Source: Deltaproteobacteria bacterium
GTDB taxonomy: Bacteria > Myxococcota_A > Polyangia > GCA-2747355
DNA: 64,000 bases
NCBI GenBank assembly: GCA_020633415.1
Contig: JACKDQ010000004.1
Location: forward strand, 186,001-250,000
Direction: 5' to 3'
Numbering within the stretch: the stretch's first letter is position 1; every line of letters starts with the position of its first letter. The notes beneath the pieces are model-generated. The model did no database searches. It was not told where the DNA came from and worked only from the letters and a program-made list of their open reading frames with translations. Shown piece by piece: positions 28,283 through 37,278 of the stretch. The translations under genes and the position numbers were made by a program.

Positions 28283-28297
28283 ATGTTACGATAACAT
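28283..28297. promoter_or_regulatory. Operator-like palindrome upstream of the FHA-GAF gene
   Basis: ATGTTA-CGA-TAACAT is a perfect 6-bp inverted repeat with a 3-base centre, 13 bases upstream of ATG 28269. On the minus strand its second half (TAACAT) could be the -10 element, so a bound protein would block transcription directly. Confidence 0.4.
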
Positions 28298-28346
28298 GGT
28301 TGGCGAGCGTCGCATACGCCCGGCGTTGCGCTGGGCGGTTTGGCGG

Positions 28347-29195
28347 CTAGGGCCGGGGGGCTTTTTCGAGTTCGCGAGCGCGCTTATAGGCGAGGTTGCG
28401 CCCAACCCAGGGTGCCAAGGCATCGGCGATTGTGCGGGTGCTCAGTCCGGCAGAGAGCAGCGCGGTCACGCTCTGGTCGAGCGCCGTCAGATCAGCGCCC
28501 TTGGTCTGCGGCGGGCCGATCACCAGCGTGACCTCACCGCGCGGGGCCTCGTGGGCGTATCGCTGCGCCAGCTCACTGAGTTGGTCGCGGTCAGCTTGTT
28601 GATATCGCTTGCTAAGCTCGCGGGTAAGTACGGCCTGCCGTGGCCCGAGGGCCTCGGCTAATTCGGCCAGGGTCGCACCGGTGCGATGCGGGGACTCGAA
28701 CAGGATGCTTGTCGCTGGCGTCGACTTGAGCAGCGCGATCGCGTCGCGCCGCTCGCTGCCTTTGCGCGGCAAAAAGCCGACCCAAAGAAAGGGTGTGCTT
28801 GGCAGGCCGGAGAGCACCAACGCGGTGGTTACCGCGCTGGGGCCAGGTAGGACGTCGATCGCGACGTTAGCCTCGACGCACTGTTGGATCAGGCGCTGTC
28901 CCGGATCGGAGATCCCGGGCATCCCGGCCTCCGAGATCAGCGCGACGGTGGCGCCGTCCTGCAACTGAGGCAAGATACGCGCGGCGCGTGCTTGCTCGTT
29001 GCCTTCGAAGAGGCTGATCGTCGGTGTGCTGATGCCGTAGGTCTCGAAGAGGATCTGGGCCTTGCGCGTGTCTTCGGCGGCGATCAGGTCGACCTGTTTC
29101 AACACACGAATCGCGCGTGCGGTGATGTCTTCCAGGTTGCCGATCGGCGTGGGCACGACGTACAGCGTACCCGGCGTGATAGGCGCTTGCTTCAC
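28347..29195 (-). CDS. rsmI: 16S rRNA (cytidine-1402-2'-O)-methyltransferase
   Basis: 282 residues. The tetrapyrrole-methylase-like fold begins with L-Y-V-V-P-T-P-I-G-N-L-E-D-I-T, followed by A-E-D-T-R, a central G-M-P-G-I-S-D-P-G and V-L-P-G-P-S-A; these are the standard RsmI landmarks. It methylates the ribose of C1402 in 16S rRNA with S-adenosylmethionine. The start overlaps the stop of the sigma factor gene by four bases (ATGA), so translation is coupled. Confidence 0.96.
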   Translation of the reverse strand: MKQAPITPGTLYVVPTPIGNLEDITARAIRVLKQVDLIAAEDTRKAQILFETYGISTPTISLFEGNEQARAARILPQLQDGATVALISEAGMPGISDPGQRLIQQCVEANVAIDVLPGPSAVTTALVLSGLPSTPFLWVGFLPRKGSERRDAIALLKSTPATSILFESPHRTGATLAELAEALGPRQAVLTRELSKRYQQADRDQLSELAQRYAHEAPRGEVTLVIGPPQTKGADLTALDQSVTALLSAGLSTRTIADALAPWVGRNLAYKRARELEKAPRP

Positions 29196-30346
29196 TGACT
29201 GCCCAGGTGGATGTCGACCGCGTCGCCGAGCTTGTCTCGCAGGTAGTCGCGTAGCTTGTCCATCATCCGGCGCTCGATTTGGCGGGCGCGCTCGCGTGTG
29301 ATGCCGTAGCGGTCGCCGATCTCTTGAAGCGTTAGTGGCTCCTCGGCGATGGTTCGCAGGTCGAAGATCTCGCGATCGCGGCCACTCAGTGTGTCGGCAA
29401 ACGCCCTGAGGTGTTGATCGAGCTGCTCGGAAAGCATTTTGTTGGCGACGGCAACATCCGGTGAAACGGCGCCGTCATCGGATATGAAATCCAAGCGGGT
29501 CGTTGCGCCATCGTCGTCTCGTAGCGGCGCATCGAGCGAGACGTCGCCGGCGGCCAGGCGCTTTTGCATCGTGCGCACTTCGTGCTCAGGAACGTCGAGA
29601 CGTTGGGCCAGCAGCTTTGGCTCGGGCGAATCGATGCCCATCTGCTGCAGCTTCTCGACCTCTTTGCGCAGGTTGAAAAACAATTTCCGCTGGGATTGGG
29701 TCGTGCCGATCTTCACCAGGCGCCAGTTGTTAAGAATGAATTTGAGGATGTAGGCGCGGATCCACCAGGCGGCGTAGGAGGAGAGCTTAACCCCGCGGTA
29801 GGGGTCGAACTTGCGCACGGCGTGCATGAGCCCGATGTTGCCCTCTTGCACCAAGTCCAGCACGTTGCGATAGGCACGGCGGTACTGATGGGCGATTTTG
29901 ACGACCAAGCGCAAGTTCGAAGTTACCAACCGCTTGGCCGCCTCGACGTCACCGGTTTCGTAGTACGCAGTGGCCAGCTCGTGCTCCTCTTCCCGTGAGA
30001 GCAGCGGGTATCGCCGGGCTTCGTTGATGTAGGCCTGCAGCGGATCGCGGATCGCTAGACTACGACCGCCGCTCGGCACCAACGCTGCGTAGCCGCTCTC
30101 TTCGGAGCGACTGCTGCTCGTTTTCGTTTCGTCGAGCAGATCCTCTTCGCTGTCGTCCTCTTGGTCGAGCAGAACGTCGGCGTCGAGAATCTCGTCCGGC
30201 TCGATCGCATCGTCGTCAGGCTGATCGTCGTCAGGCTGATCGTCTTCAAGCGGGTCCACGCCAGGCTGATCTTGGTGAGCGTGCTCAGAGTCGGCCGCAG
30301 CAGAACGGCTCTCGGCGGTGCTTTTTCGACGAATAGGCGACTTCAC
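29192..30346 (-). CDS. RpoH-like sigma-70 family factor with acidic N-terminal extension
   Basis: 384 residues from GTG 30346. Residues 1-98 are an unusual acidic tail with a doubled D-D-Q-P-D-D unit. Region 2 runs about 100-205 (D-L-V-Q-E-G-N-I-G-L-M near 165 and the -10-melting segment around Y-A-A-W-W-I-R). The RpoH box Q-R-K-L-F-F-N-L-R is at 219-227, which points to the sigma-32 class rather than RpoD. Region 4.2 shows the helix-turn-helix I-T-R-E-R-A-R-Q-I-E-R near 355. Standard RpoH is about 285 residues. A TTGACA element lies upstream (see promoter) and no Shine-Dalgarno sequence is present. Calling it rpoH itself would need a comparison with paralogues. Confidence 0.9.
   Translation of the reverse strand: MKSPIRRKSTAESRSAAADSEHAHQDQPGVDPLEDDQPDDDQPDDDAIEPDEILDADVLLDQEDDSEEDLLDETKTSSSRSEESGYAALVPSGGRSLAIRDPLQAYINEARRYPLLSREEEHELATAYYETGDVEAAKRLVTSNLRLVVKIAHQYRRAYRNVLDLVQEGNIGLMHAVRKFDPYRGVKLSSYAAWWIRAYILKFILNNWRLVKIGTTQSQRKLFFNLRKEVEKLQQMGIDSPEPKLLAQRLDVPEHEVRTMQKRLAAGDVSLDAPLRDDDGATTRLDFISDDGAVSPDVAVANKMLSEQLDQHLRAFADTLSGRDREIFDLRTIAEEPLTLQEIGDRYGITRERARQIERRMMDKLRDYLRDKLGDAVDIHLGSQ
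30211..30240. repeat. 15-bp tandem repeat, two copies, inside the sigma factor gene
   Basis: CGTCGTCAGGCTGAT occurs twice in direct succession and adds a five-residue Asp/Gln/Pro unit to the acidic N-terminal tail. It keeps the frame, so copy-number change would only lengthen or shorten the tail. Confidence 0.8.
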
Positions 30347-30352
30347 GGACAG

Positions 30353-30381
30353 ACTCTGTTTCCGATCGTCTAGCGTGTCAA
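30353..30381 (-). promoter_or_regulatory. Putative promoter of the RpoH-like gene
   Basis: On the minus strand: a perfect TTGACA (30381-30376), a 17-base spacer, and CAGAGT (30358-30353), a weak -10. The -10 ends six bases before GTG 30346 and no Shine-Dalgarno sequence exists, so a leaderless transcript is likely. It overlaps the stop of the upstream gene. Confidence 0.45.
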
Positions 30382-31280
30382 GCGCCGGTGGCCAGATCGA
30401 CGTCCGGCACGGCGGTCAGGTAGTTGGCGCGTGCTTCGTCACTGAGGCGCTCGCTATTCCAAAGCTGCGTGGCGGCGTCCCAGTACTCGAGGGTGAGTTG
30501 GCATCCGCGCTCGAGCGGCTGATGCAAGTTGAATTGGTCGTTGGTGTAGTGCTCGCGGCGCGCACGCTCGACGTCGATACTGATGCCTTCGGTTTTGCGC
30601 CCGATCGGCGAAGAGATCAAGCGAGCGTAGGTCCTGATACCCCAAAGCCAGTCGTTGACCTGTAGCGGATCGGGGGCGCGACCGTGCGTCTCGATACAAC
30701 CAGCGCGCATCGCTTGCCAGAGCGCCGTCGGCATCCGCGAACGCCTGCCATTGGTACCGGCCGTCCTGCCGATCAGCTGGCGAGCGTACGCTCGACCAGT
30801 GATGTCGTGGCCGAGTAGGTCATAGTGGTAGAGCAGGCTTTGCCAGCGCTCGACTTCAGAGTGCAATACGTCTGGCCGATGGTCGCTATGCTCGAGTTCT
30901 GCGTCGACGCGGCGATTGATCGCGGGGTGAACGATCGTGTCCAAGGCGCAGTGGCAAAGATATCCGGCGACCAACGCCAATACTGCCTGAGTGTCTCGCG
31001 GACCGAGTTGGGCACGACGCGCGTGGGCCAACATCGCCAGGCCTAATCGGCCACTGCCGCGGGTGTGGAAGATATCGCCCCATTCGGAGACCAAGTAACC
31101 GCGCTTGAGCAGATGGCGCACGACTTGGGTCAGAAAGCGCGCGTGATAAGGCAGATCCGGCAAGATCGAACCGAGCAAATATGCGTCGCGAGCGACTCTG
31201 GCGGCTTCGGCGAGTGGCGAAGCGGGCGCCGTGGCGACGATCTCTTCTGCGATCGTCATATGGAGGAGCAGTGCAGGCAT
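30378..31280 (-). CDS. Zinc-dependent phospholipase C-like protein
   Basis: 300 residues. His- and Asp-containing segments match the Zn-dependent phospholipase C fold seen in many bacterial genomes: H-M-T-I-A near the N terminus, G-S-I-L-P-D-L-P-Y-H, a Gly-Tyr-Leu-Cys-His-Cys-Ala-Leu-Asp segment, H-P-A-I-N, and H-S-E-V-E. No signal peptide, so it is probably cytoplasmic or peripheral. Known secreted family members cleave phospholipids, but most genomic copies are uncharacterised, so substrate and role are open. Start ATG 31280; an ATG seven codons later (31259) is possible. It is followed closely by the sigma factor gene on the same strand, whose promoter lies in its 3' end. Confidence 0.72.
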   Translation of the reverse strand: MPALLLHMTIAEEIVATAPASPLAEAARVARDAYLLGSILPDLPYHARFLTQVVRHLLKRGYLVSEWGDIFHTRGSGRLGLAMLAHARRAQLGPRDTQAVLALVAGYLCHCALDTIVHPAINRRVDAELEHSDHRPDVLHSEVERWQSLLYHYDLLGHDITGRAYARQLIGRTAGTNGRRSRMPTALWQAMRAGCIETHGRAPDPLQVNDWLWGIRTYARLISSPIGRKTEGISIDVERARREHYTNDQFNLHQPLERGCQLTLEYWDAATQLWNSERLSDEARANYLTAVPDVDLATGA

Positions 31281-31461
31281 TTGTTTCTTTATTGGTTACA
31301 GGTCGTTAGATCATATGTGGGCGAGCGCAGCGCGCCGTCCGCGCCAAAGCCTAGCTGTTTCGCGGGTCCAGGTCGAGGTCCGTTGCGGTTGTGCGCGCGA
31401 TGTAGGGAGATCTGCGACGGCGGGCGATCGGTGTAGGCAAAAAACGAGACCGGCGACGCGC

Positions 31462-31490
31462 TTGGCCATGCTGCTAAGGCACCGTATACT
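31462..31490 (+). promoter_or_regulatory. Sigma-70-type promoter of the S41 protease gene
   Basis: TTGGCC at 31462-31467, exactly 17 bases, then TATACT at 31485-31490, a strong -10. Transcription would start near 31497 and leave a leader of about 38 bases before ATG 31535. The rest of 31281-31461 holds nothing else I can name. Confidence 0.6.
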
Positions 31491-31534
31491 GTAGAAATTG
31501 GCGGGCTTGGCCGCCACCCCACGGAAACGACTGC

Positions 31535-34500
31535 ATGGACATTCTGTTTGGTGACGACCAACAGTCGCCACAAGAGCCGGAGAAAAAACGGATGAACCGC
31601 TATATCAAGCCGCTGATCGTGGCGGTGGCGTTGATCGCCGCGCTGTTCTTGACGATCACCGATCGCGGCGATGCGGGTCTCGATGTTGCACTTGAACAGC
31701 AGTCGCGCGCGGAGCCCGATCGCAAGCGACCTCGTTACGACCTGACTGCACTTTCGGTATTCACCGGCGTCTTGGGACGGGTCAAGGGCAACTACGTGGA
31801 ACCGGGGCGGCTACGTCCGAAGGAGATGCTCTTCGCGGCTCTCGACGCTGTCGAACGGAACGTGGCCGAGGTCATCGCCGAACCATCGAGCGACAAATCG
31901 AAGCTCAAGGTTCGCGTTCATGATGCTGAGCGAACGTTTGACGTGAGCGGCGTTGATAGCCCGTGGGCTTTGTCAGGTCGGATGAAGGCGATCTTTCGCT
32001 TCATCCAGCCCCATCTCGATCGCGATACCGAGATTCGCGACGTCGAGTACGCAGCGATTAACGGCATGCTGTCGACGCTCGACCCGCACAGTCTGTTGCT
32101 CAAACCGGAACTCTACAACGAGATGAAGCTGTCAACGCGTGGCGAGTTTGGTGGCTTGGGGATCGTGATCAGCATGATCCAGGGCGTGCTGACGGTGATG
32201 AACCCGATGAAGGGCACACCCGCTCAGCAGGTCGGTATCAAGGCCTGCGACCAAATCCTGAAAATCGGTGAAGAATCGACGATTAACATGACGCTTAATC
32301 AGGCGGTTAGCCGCCTGCGCGGGCGTCCGAATAGCACCGTGCAGTTAACGATCGCTCGCGGACCGCAACGGCGCCGAGTGAAAAAGACGATCACGCGGGC
32401 GATCATCAAGGTCGACAGCGTGACCTCGCAGATGCTGGCAAAGCGCGTAGGCTATGTGCGCCTGTCGAATTTCCAGGGCAACACCACGCGCGATTTGCGT
32501 AAGGCCTTGACCAAGCTCAAGCGCAAAGGCATGCGCCGACTGATCCTCGACCTGCGTGGAAACCCGGGCGGGTTGCTCGATCAGGCGATCAAGATCTCCG
32601 ATCTGTTTATCGAAAGCGGTACGCTGTTGACGACCGTTTCGCACGCCGGAAAACAGCGCGAGGAGAAGCGCGCCAAGGCCAGCGAAACCGAGCCACGCTA
32701 TCCGATCGCGGTGTTGGTCGATAGCGGAAGTGCCTCCGCTTCAGAAATCGTTGCCGGCGCGCTTAAGAACTTGGATCGCGCCGTGGTCATCGGTCAGCGC
32801 ACCTTCGGTAAGGGGTCGGTCCAGGTGCTCTACGACAACGACGACGGATCGGCGTTGAAGTTAACCATTGCCCAGTATCTTACACCTGGAGACGTTTCGA
32901 TTCAGTCGGTGGGCATCACGCCGGACATCGTCACCGATCCGATCTATGCGCGCGAAGATTTCGTGCGCTTGCGGCGGGCGACGCGCCGGCCGCGCGAAGA
33001 GCACCTGCTAAAGCACCTGACGAGCAGCAATGTTCGCCGCGGTGTAAAGCCGACCAAAGTCGTGCGCTATCTCGAAGAGCCTCGCGGCGAAAAGAAGGAG
33101 CCGCCGGAGCCCAAGAACTACTGTCTATATCCGAATCGCCAGTGTGATCCGGCCGAAGCCTCCGACAAGTTTGTTGAAGATTTTCAGATCGAGTTTGCGC
33201 GCGACCTGCTCGTTGCCGTCAAGGGCTGGCGTCGCTCTGCTGTGCTCGCTGAGGCTGAGCGTGCTGGGGTCTTTGCCAAGCGCCGCCTCGCCGAACACAA
33301 AAAGGTCGAACAGAAGCTGAAGAAGCTGGGCATCGATTGGAGTACGTCGCTTTCTCCGGCGGAGATCGAGGCTGCGAAAAAGAAAAAGACCAAAGGCCAG
33401 CGTGTTCAGGGACCTAAATTGGCCGTCACCGTCAACGGTACGCGAGCCAAGGCCTGCGAGAAGGCGGTTCTCAAGGTGACCGTGCGCAACAACGGCACTC
33501 GCCCGATCGAGCAGTTGCGCGCACTGACCAAGTCGCAGAACCAATTGTTCGATGACCACGAACTGATCTTTGGCAAGCTGGCACCGGGCCAGTCGCGGAC
33601 GTGGACCACGCCGTTGCGCCTGCGGGACGCGCCATCACGAATGGACGATGTGTCGCTGGTATTCTCTGACGCGCTTGGTCGCCAATACCCACGACATACG
33701 TTCCACATGACGACTAAGGGCGTCTTGCGTCCAACGTTCGCCTACGGCTATCAGCTGATCGACGACATCTCAGGCAACATGGATGGTAGAGCGCAGCGCG
33801 GCGAAGGGGTGCGCCTGTTGGTCAATGTTCGTAACACCGGCGCTGGCAAGGCATTGCGCGCCGTAACGACGCTGACCAACCTCGCCGGTCTGGGAATCTT
33901 TGTGCGCAAGGGACGCTTTGTGCTGGGTGAGCTGTCTCCCGGTGAGACGCGCGTGGTGGCATTCACTTTGGACGTTCAGCCGACGTTTTCCTCGGACTCG
34001 TTCAAACTCAAGTTGCGGGTTTGCGACGACGGTCTGGGTGAATGCGTTACGGACAAGCTCGACTTCGATGTTGCCGAGCACGCCCAGGGGCCGACCGCCG
34101 GCAGCGGAGCGGTTCGCGTGTCGGCTGCTCAGGCAGATTTTCACGCTTGGGGGTCGAATGATGCTCCGGTGGTGGGATGGGCCAAGCGGGGCTCAGCCTT
34201 CACCGTGTTGGGGCGCCAGGATAGTTGGTATCGCGTTTTGGTTGCCAAGGATCGTCCCGCCTTTGTTTCCGCCAAGGACGTCAGTCCAGGAAAGACACCG
34301 GACCCGCGCGGCTTCCGGGCGCGGTTGCAGGTCACGCCGCCCAAGTTGGCGGTCAAGGCGCCGCGCACAACATCGGCCGACAAGGTGACGATTTCGGGTG
34401 TCGCCAGCGACGAGACTCGGGTCAGCGACCTGTTTATCTTCGTGCGCAACCCCCGCGCCAAGGTTGAGGCGCGCAAAGTCTTCTACCGCTCCAACCGCAA

Positions 34501-34660
34501 TTCGAAGAACAAGCGGCGGCTCAATTTCTCGGCTGTGGTGCCGGTATGGGAAGGGTCGAACTATGTGACGATCCATGCCCGCGAGAATTCCGAGGTACAG
34601 AGCAGCGAGTTTCTCGTGGTCTACCGTAAGCCGGTGCCCAAGGTAGCTGCCAAGCGTTAG
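31535..34660 (+). CDS. Long S41 (CtpA-like) serine protease with C-terminal CARDB- and SH3-like domains
   Basis: 1041 residues. One membrane anchor at about 24-42 places the rest in the periplasm. A PDZ domain spans about 205-290 (G-G-L-G-I-V-I-S and T-P-A-Q-Q-V-G-I). The S41 catalytic domain spans about 290-470, with Ser403 in S-A-S-E-I-V-A-G and Lys426 in F-G-K-G-S-V-Q as the Ser-Lys dyad. The rest is absent from ordinary tail-specific proteases (430-690 residues): a charged Cys-containing stretch (about 500-620), two CARDB-like beta-sandwiches (about 630-860), a short SH3-like part (about 865-925) and a further beta domain. The architecture resembles long myxobacterial S41 proteins. Substrates unknown. 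Confidence 0.88.
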   Translation: MDILFGDDQQSPQEPEKKRMNRYIKPLIVAVALIAALFLTITDRGDAGLDVALEQQSRAEPDRKRPRYDLTALSVFTGVLGRVKGNYVEPGRLRPKEMLFAALDAVERNVAEVIAEPSSDKSKLKVRVHDAERTFDVSGVDSPWALSGRMKAIFRFIQPHLDRDTEIRDVEYAAINGMLSTLDPHSLLLKPELYNEMKLSTRGEFGGLGIVISMIQGVLTVMNPMKGTPAQQVGIKACDQILKIGEESTINMTLNQAVSRLRGRPNSTVQLTIARGPQRRRVKKTITRAIIKVDSVTSQMLAKRVGYVRLSNFQGNTTRDLRKALTKLKRKGMRRLILDLRGNPGGLLDQAIKISDLFIESGTLLTTVSHAGKQREEKRAKASETEPRYPIAVLVDSGSASASEIVAGALKNLDRAVVIGQRTFGKGSVQVLYDNDDGSALKLTIAQYLTPGDVSIQSVGITPDIVTDPIYAREDFVRLRRATRRPREEHLLKHLTSSNVRRGVKPTKVVRYLEEPRGEKKEPPEPKNYCLYPNRQCDPAEASDKFVEDFQIEFARDLLVAVKGWRRSAVLAEAERAGVFAKRRLAEHKKVEQKLKKLGIDWSTSLSPAEIEAAKKKKTKGQRVQGPKLAVTVNGTRAKACEKAVLKVTVRNNGTRPIEQLRALTKSQNQLFDDHELIFGKLAPGQSRTWTTPLRLRDAPSRMDDVSLVFSDALGRQYPRHTFHMTTKGVLRPTFAYGYQLIDDISGNMDGRAQRGEGVRLLVNVRNTGAGKALRAVTTLTNLAGLGIFVRKGRFVLGELSPGETRVVAFTLDVQPTFSSDSFKLKLRVCDDGLGECVTDKLDFDVAEHAQGPTAGSGAVRVSAAQADFHAWGSNDAPVVGWAKRGSAFTVLGRQDSWYRVLVAKDRPAFVSAKDVSPGKTPDPRGFRARLQVTPPKLAVKAPRTTSADKVTISGVASDETRVSDLFIFVRNPRAKVEARKVFYRSNRNSKNKRRLNFSAVVPVWEGSNYVTIHARENSEVQSSEFLVVYRKPVPKVAAKR

Positions 34661-34762
34661 TGAGCGGGTAGCTCCAGCGCAGAGTTCGGGCCGCGTAGTG
34701 CATGCATGCAGGATGTCTGACCTGGAATACTGAGTACGCGCTTCGCACCCAAGGAGAGTTTG

Positions 34763-36808
34763 ATGGCGATTCCGAGTCACGGCTCGGAAGCATGTCGCGC
34801 TGTAATCGTCGTCGGCGACGACCGACGCGCGGTGGTGCGTGTTCAGGGGGCCGTCGACCTCCCCGTCCACGCCGTCGCCGACGAGCGAGCAACACGCCAG
34901 CTGCTAGAGCGTGACGCGTTAGCACTGGTTGTTCTGGAAATCAGCGGTTCGTACGACGGGCTCGCCTTGGCTCGCACCTTACGCCAAAACTATCCAAGCT
35001 TGCGCCTCGTCTATCTAACGCGTGATAGCAGCCTGCGAAATCGTCTAGCGGCGCTTGAGCTGGGCTGTCAGGACTACATCAGCCGTCGCGTACCGTCGGC
35101 CGAATTGCGCGCGCGGTTGTCATGGTCGTTGCGCGCACCGCCGCTACGTCCACTCTCAACGCTCGCCCCGCTGCGCACAGCGCTAGAGCGCATCGAGCGT
35201 GATCGGCTCGGCGGGGTACTACGACTCTCCGATCACCAGGAGGCGGCAGAGATCATTTTCAAGGCCGGCTGCTTCGATACGGCCAGCTTTGGTCGTCTGC
35301 GTGGCGAGCCGGCGTTCAATGCTGCGCTTCGTCAACCGCGTTGGCAGGTCGACTATACCGCCGATGCACCCGCGGCGAGTTTGGCCCAGGCGTCGACGTT
35401 GCCGGGGGTAACTGCTCCGCTCCCCTTGCCAGCTTTGGATTCGATTCCTTCGCTCGATTTCGAGGACCAGGCGGAAACGATCTTCGACCCTCAACCAGCG
35501 GCGCTCGCTGAACCACGTGCCGAGAGTCTGGCGCGCGAACTGGAGACTTCGGACATCGACGACGACGACGCCGAAGAGACGACCGAACGCGGGGAGCTAG
35601 CTCCGCGAGGAAGCGTGCAACCGCCTGGCGAGCTGGTCGACGAGGCAGACGCTGCGCCTTTTGTTGAGGACAGTCCGACGGTTGAGCGCGCCCCGTCGGT
35701 GGCGCGGCGCCACAGTCCGCCGGTCCCAGCCTACGGGCCAGCCGTGGTGTTGGTGATCGATCCAGCCGCTGCGCTGAACGAAACGCTGACCGCCGTATTG
35801 GCTGCAGCGGGGTGGAGACTGGTCAGCGAGCCATCGCTAGAGCGGGCGTTACGCGTCGCACGCGATCGCCGACCCGACATGATCGTTGTAGAGCGCGCAG
35901 CAGATCGCGGCGCTCCAGCGGGACTTCTCGCCGCACTGCGCAGCGATTTTCTCGTACGTGAGACGCCACTGCTGTTGCTGGAAAACGGCGGATTGATGCG
36001 TGCGCGTCAGCTCGGCTCGGCGCAGGCCTTGGCGGCGGGGATCGCGCAGGCTGCAGCCGAGCCGCGCGCATTGTCGACTGCGCTGGCCGATCCGCAGATC
36101 GCGCAACTCGCCGGCTCGGTGGACACGCTCGGCACGGCGACGATCTTGCGCAAGCTTGCGGCATGCTCGTTTACCGGTCGGCTCGAATTGCGTAGCACAC
36201 AGGGACACAACGCCGAGGTGGTCTGCCTCGATGGCGCGCTTTGCGATGCCACGGTAACTGCACCCGATCCATCGGTCGGGGCACTCGCGATGTTCAACCT
36301 GCTGGGCTATCAATGGGATAGCTATCGCATCTATCGCGAAGCCGGAATCGGTGCGGTGCCCCTCGGTCCGCTCGACGAGCAGGTCGAGCGCGCCTGCGAT
36401 TGGAACAATCTGCTGTTGCGTCGCGTATTCGATCAGGGGACGGCGTTCGATGATCTGTACCTCGACCGCACGGCGCTCGACGCCTACCTGCGTATTGTTC
36501 CACAAGATGCATTGCCGCTCGTGATGCGCATGACGAGTGGCGTCGCGCCACGGCAATTGGTCGCTGAAGGTACGGATCTCGGCGCGATGCGACTGATGCT
36601 GTGCGACCTGCGGCGAAAGAGCGTGATTCGTCTGCGCTCGCTGCGTTCGCTACCGACGACGCGCACCGACACGCGTGCTGCGTTGAGCCAGCAGACGGCG
36701 GTTATTGGCCGGCGCCGCTGGTGGGTGATCGGTGTTGCGGCGGCCGCGACCGTTGTCGTGGCCGGCATCAGTTATCTGATCGTCATTTTTGTGGCCCACG
36801 CCCCCTAG
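34763..36808 (+). CDS. DUF4388 protein with two Glu-substituted receiver domains and a C-terminal anchor
   Basis: 681 residues, ATG 34763 after AAGGAGAG (34751-34758). In order: receiver-like domain about 12-125; DUF4388-like domain about 135-215; acidic linker; second receiver-like domain about 328-440; second DUF4388 domain about 450-540 (T-A-T-I-L-R-K-L-A and G-R-L-E-L-R-S); membrane anchor about 655-680. In both receivers the expected phospho-acceptor Asp is Glu (Glu59 in V-V-L-E-I and Glu377 in I-V-V-E-R), so neither is likely to be phosphorylated in the usual way. DUF4388 is common in myxobacterial gliding and signalling proteins (PatA-like). The anchor at the extreme C terminus implies a cytoplasmic body. 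Confidence 0.82.
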   Translation: MAIPSHGSEACRAVIVVGDDRRAVVRVQGAVDLPVHAVADERATRQLLERDALALVVLEISGSYDGLALARTLRQNYPSLRLVYLTRDSSLRNRLAALELGCQDYISRRVPSAELRARLSWSLRAPPLRPLSTLAPLRTALERIERDRLGGVLRLSDHQEAAEIIFKAGCFDTASFGRLRGEPAFNAALRQPRWQVDYTADAPAASLAQASTLPGVTAPLPLPALDSIPSLDFEDQAETIFDPQPAALAEPRAESLARELETSDIDDDDAEETTERGELAPRGSVQPPGELVDEADAAPFVEDSPTVERAPSVARRHSPPVPAYGPAVVLVIDPAAALNETLTAVLAAAGWRLVSEPSLERALRVARDRRPDMIVVERAADRGAPAGLLAALRSDFLVRETPLLLLENGGLMRARQLGSAQALAAGIAQAAAEPRALSTALADPQIAQLAGSVDTLGTATILRKLAACSFTGRLELRSTQGHNAEVVCLDGALCDATVTAPDPSVGALAMFNLLGYQWDSYRIYREAGIGAVPLGPLDEQVERACDWNNLLLRRVFDQGTAFDDLYLDRTALDAYLRIVPQDALPLVMRMTSGVAPRQLVAEGTDLGAMRLMLCDLRRKSVIRLRSLRSLPTTRTDTRAALSQQTAVIGRRRWWVIGVAAAATVVVAGISYLIVIFVAHAP

Positions 36809-36828
36809 CGGCAGAGCCTGATCGTGCG

Positions 36829-37023
36829 CTAGTAGCTGCCCGTTGGCCGCAAAGGGAACGTTCGCCGAGCAACGCGCTGTTGCGCTTGGTGTGCTGCCCG
36901 CGCTTCGAGATGGCTGCAGCGTCTGCGCAGTTGCTGAATCTCGCGATCTTTTTCGGCGGCGGCGGCCATCCAGAGGTTGCAGAGGGTTTGAAGCTCGCGG
37001 ATCTGATCAGCGGATTTGGGCAT
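36829..37023 (-). CDS. Candidate small coiled-coil protein
   Basis: 64 residues from ATG 37023, with TTGGAGG about twelve bases upstream, a slightly long but usable spacing. The middle (about 8-50) is a heptad-like, strongly helical run rich in Glu, Arg, Gln, Leu and Ala with two Cys, predicting a short coiled coil; the tail is basic. No family is recognised. It lies alone, convergent with the DUF4388 gene and divergent from the next kinase gene, in a 470-base stretch that otherwise holds no gene. Codon choice and ribosome site are the only support. Confidence 0.4.
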   Translation of the reverse strand: MPKSADQIRELQTLCNLWMAAAAEKDREIQQLRRRCSHLEARAAHQAQQRVARRTFPLRPTGSY

Positions 37024-37278
37024 GTGTCTGAAGCGCCTCCAATGTGATGACCCAACCTACAACATCTGGGGGGGTGGGCAAATTTTTCGCCTAAATATTG
37101 TGTCATCGCGACAGCACCTCGGAGAAGCTCGCTGTCTGCGAAGGCGCGGACCGAGCGGGCCGCGGCGATACCGGGCGAGCCGCGAGGCTAACAGCTTGGC
37201 GCGAGCCGTCGATGGGATCGATACCCTGCGGCAATCGCGTGCGTGTTGCGTGAGGGTTGGGCGAGCCTGTGAGGGGTG
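37024..37278. other. Intergenic region with a short AT-rich patch
   Basis: Upstream of the zinc-ribbon kinase gene and of the small coiled-coil candidate. Positions 37079-37105 (AAATTTTTCGCC and the bases after it) are AT-rich and could hold divergent promoters, but no hexamer pair is convincing. The G-rich run before it (37067-37078) is notable. I see no RNA gene. Confidence 0.35.

Noticed and set aside
34699..34710. TGCATGCATGCA palindrome between the S41 and DUF4388 genes
   Set aside because: It is a simple tandem of a self-complementary four-base unit, so the symmetry is not evidence of a regulator site by itself.
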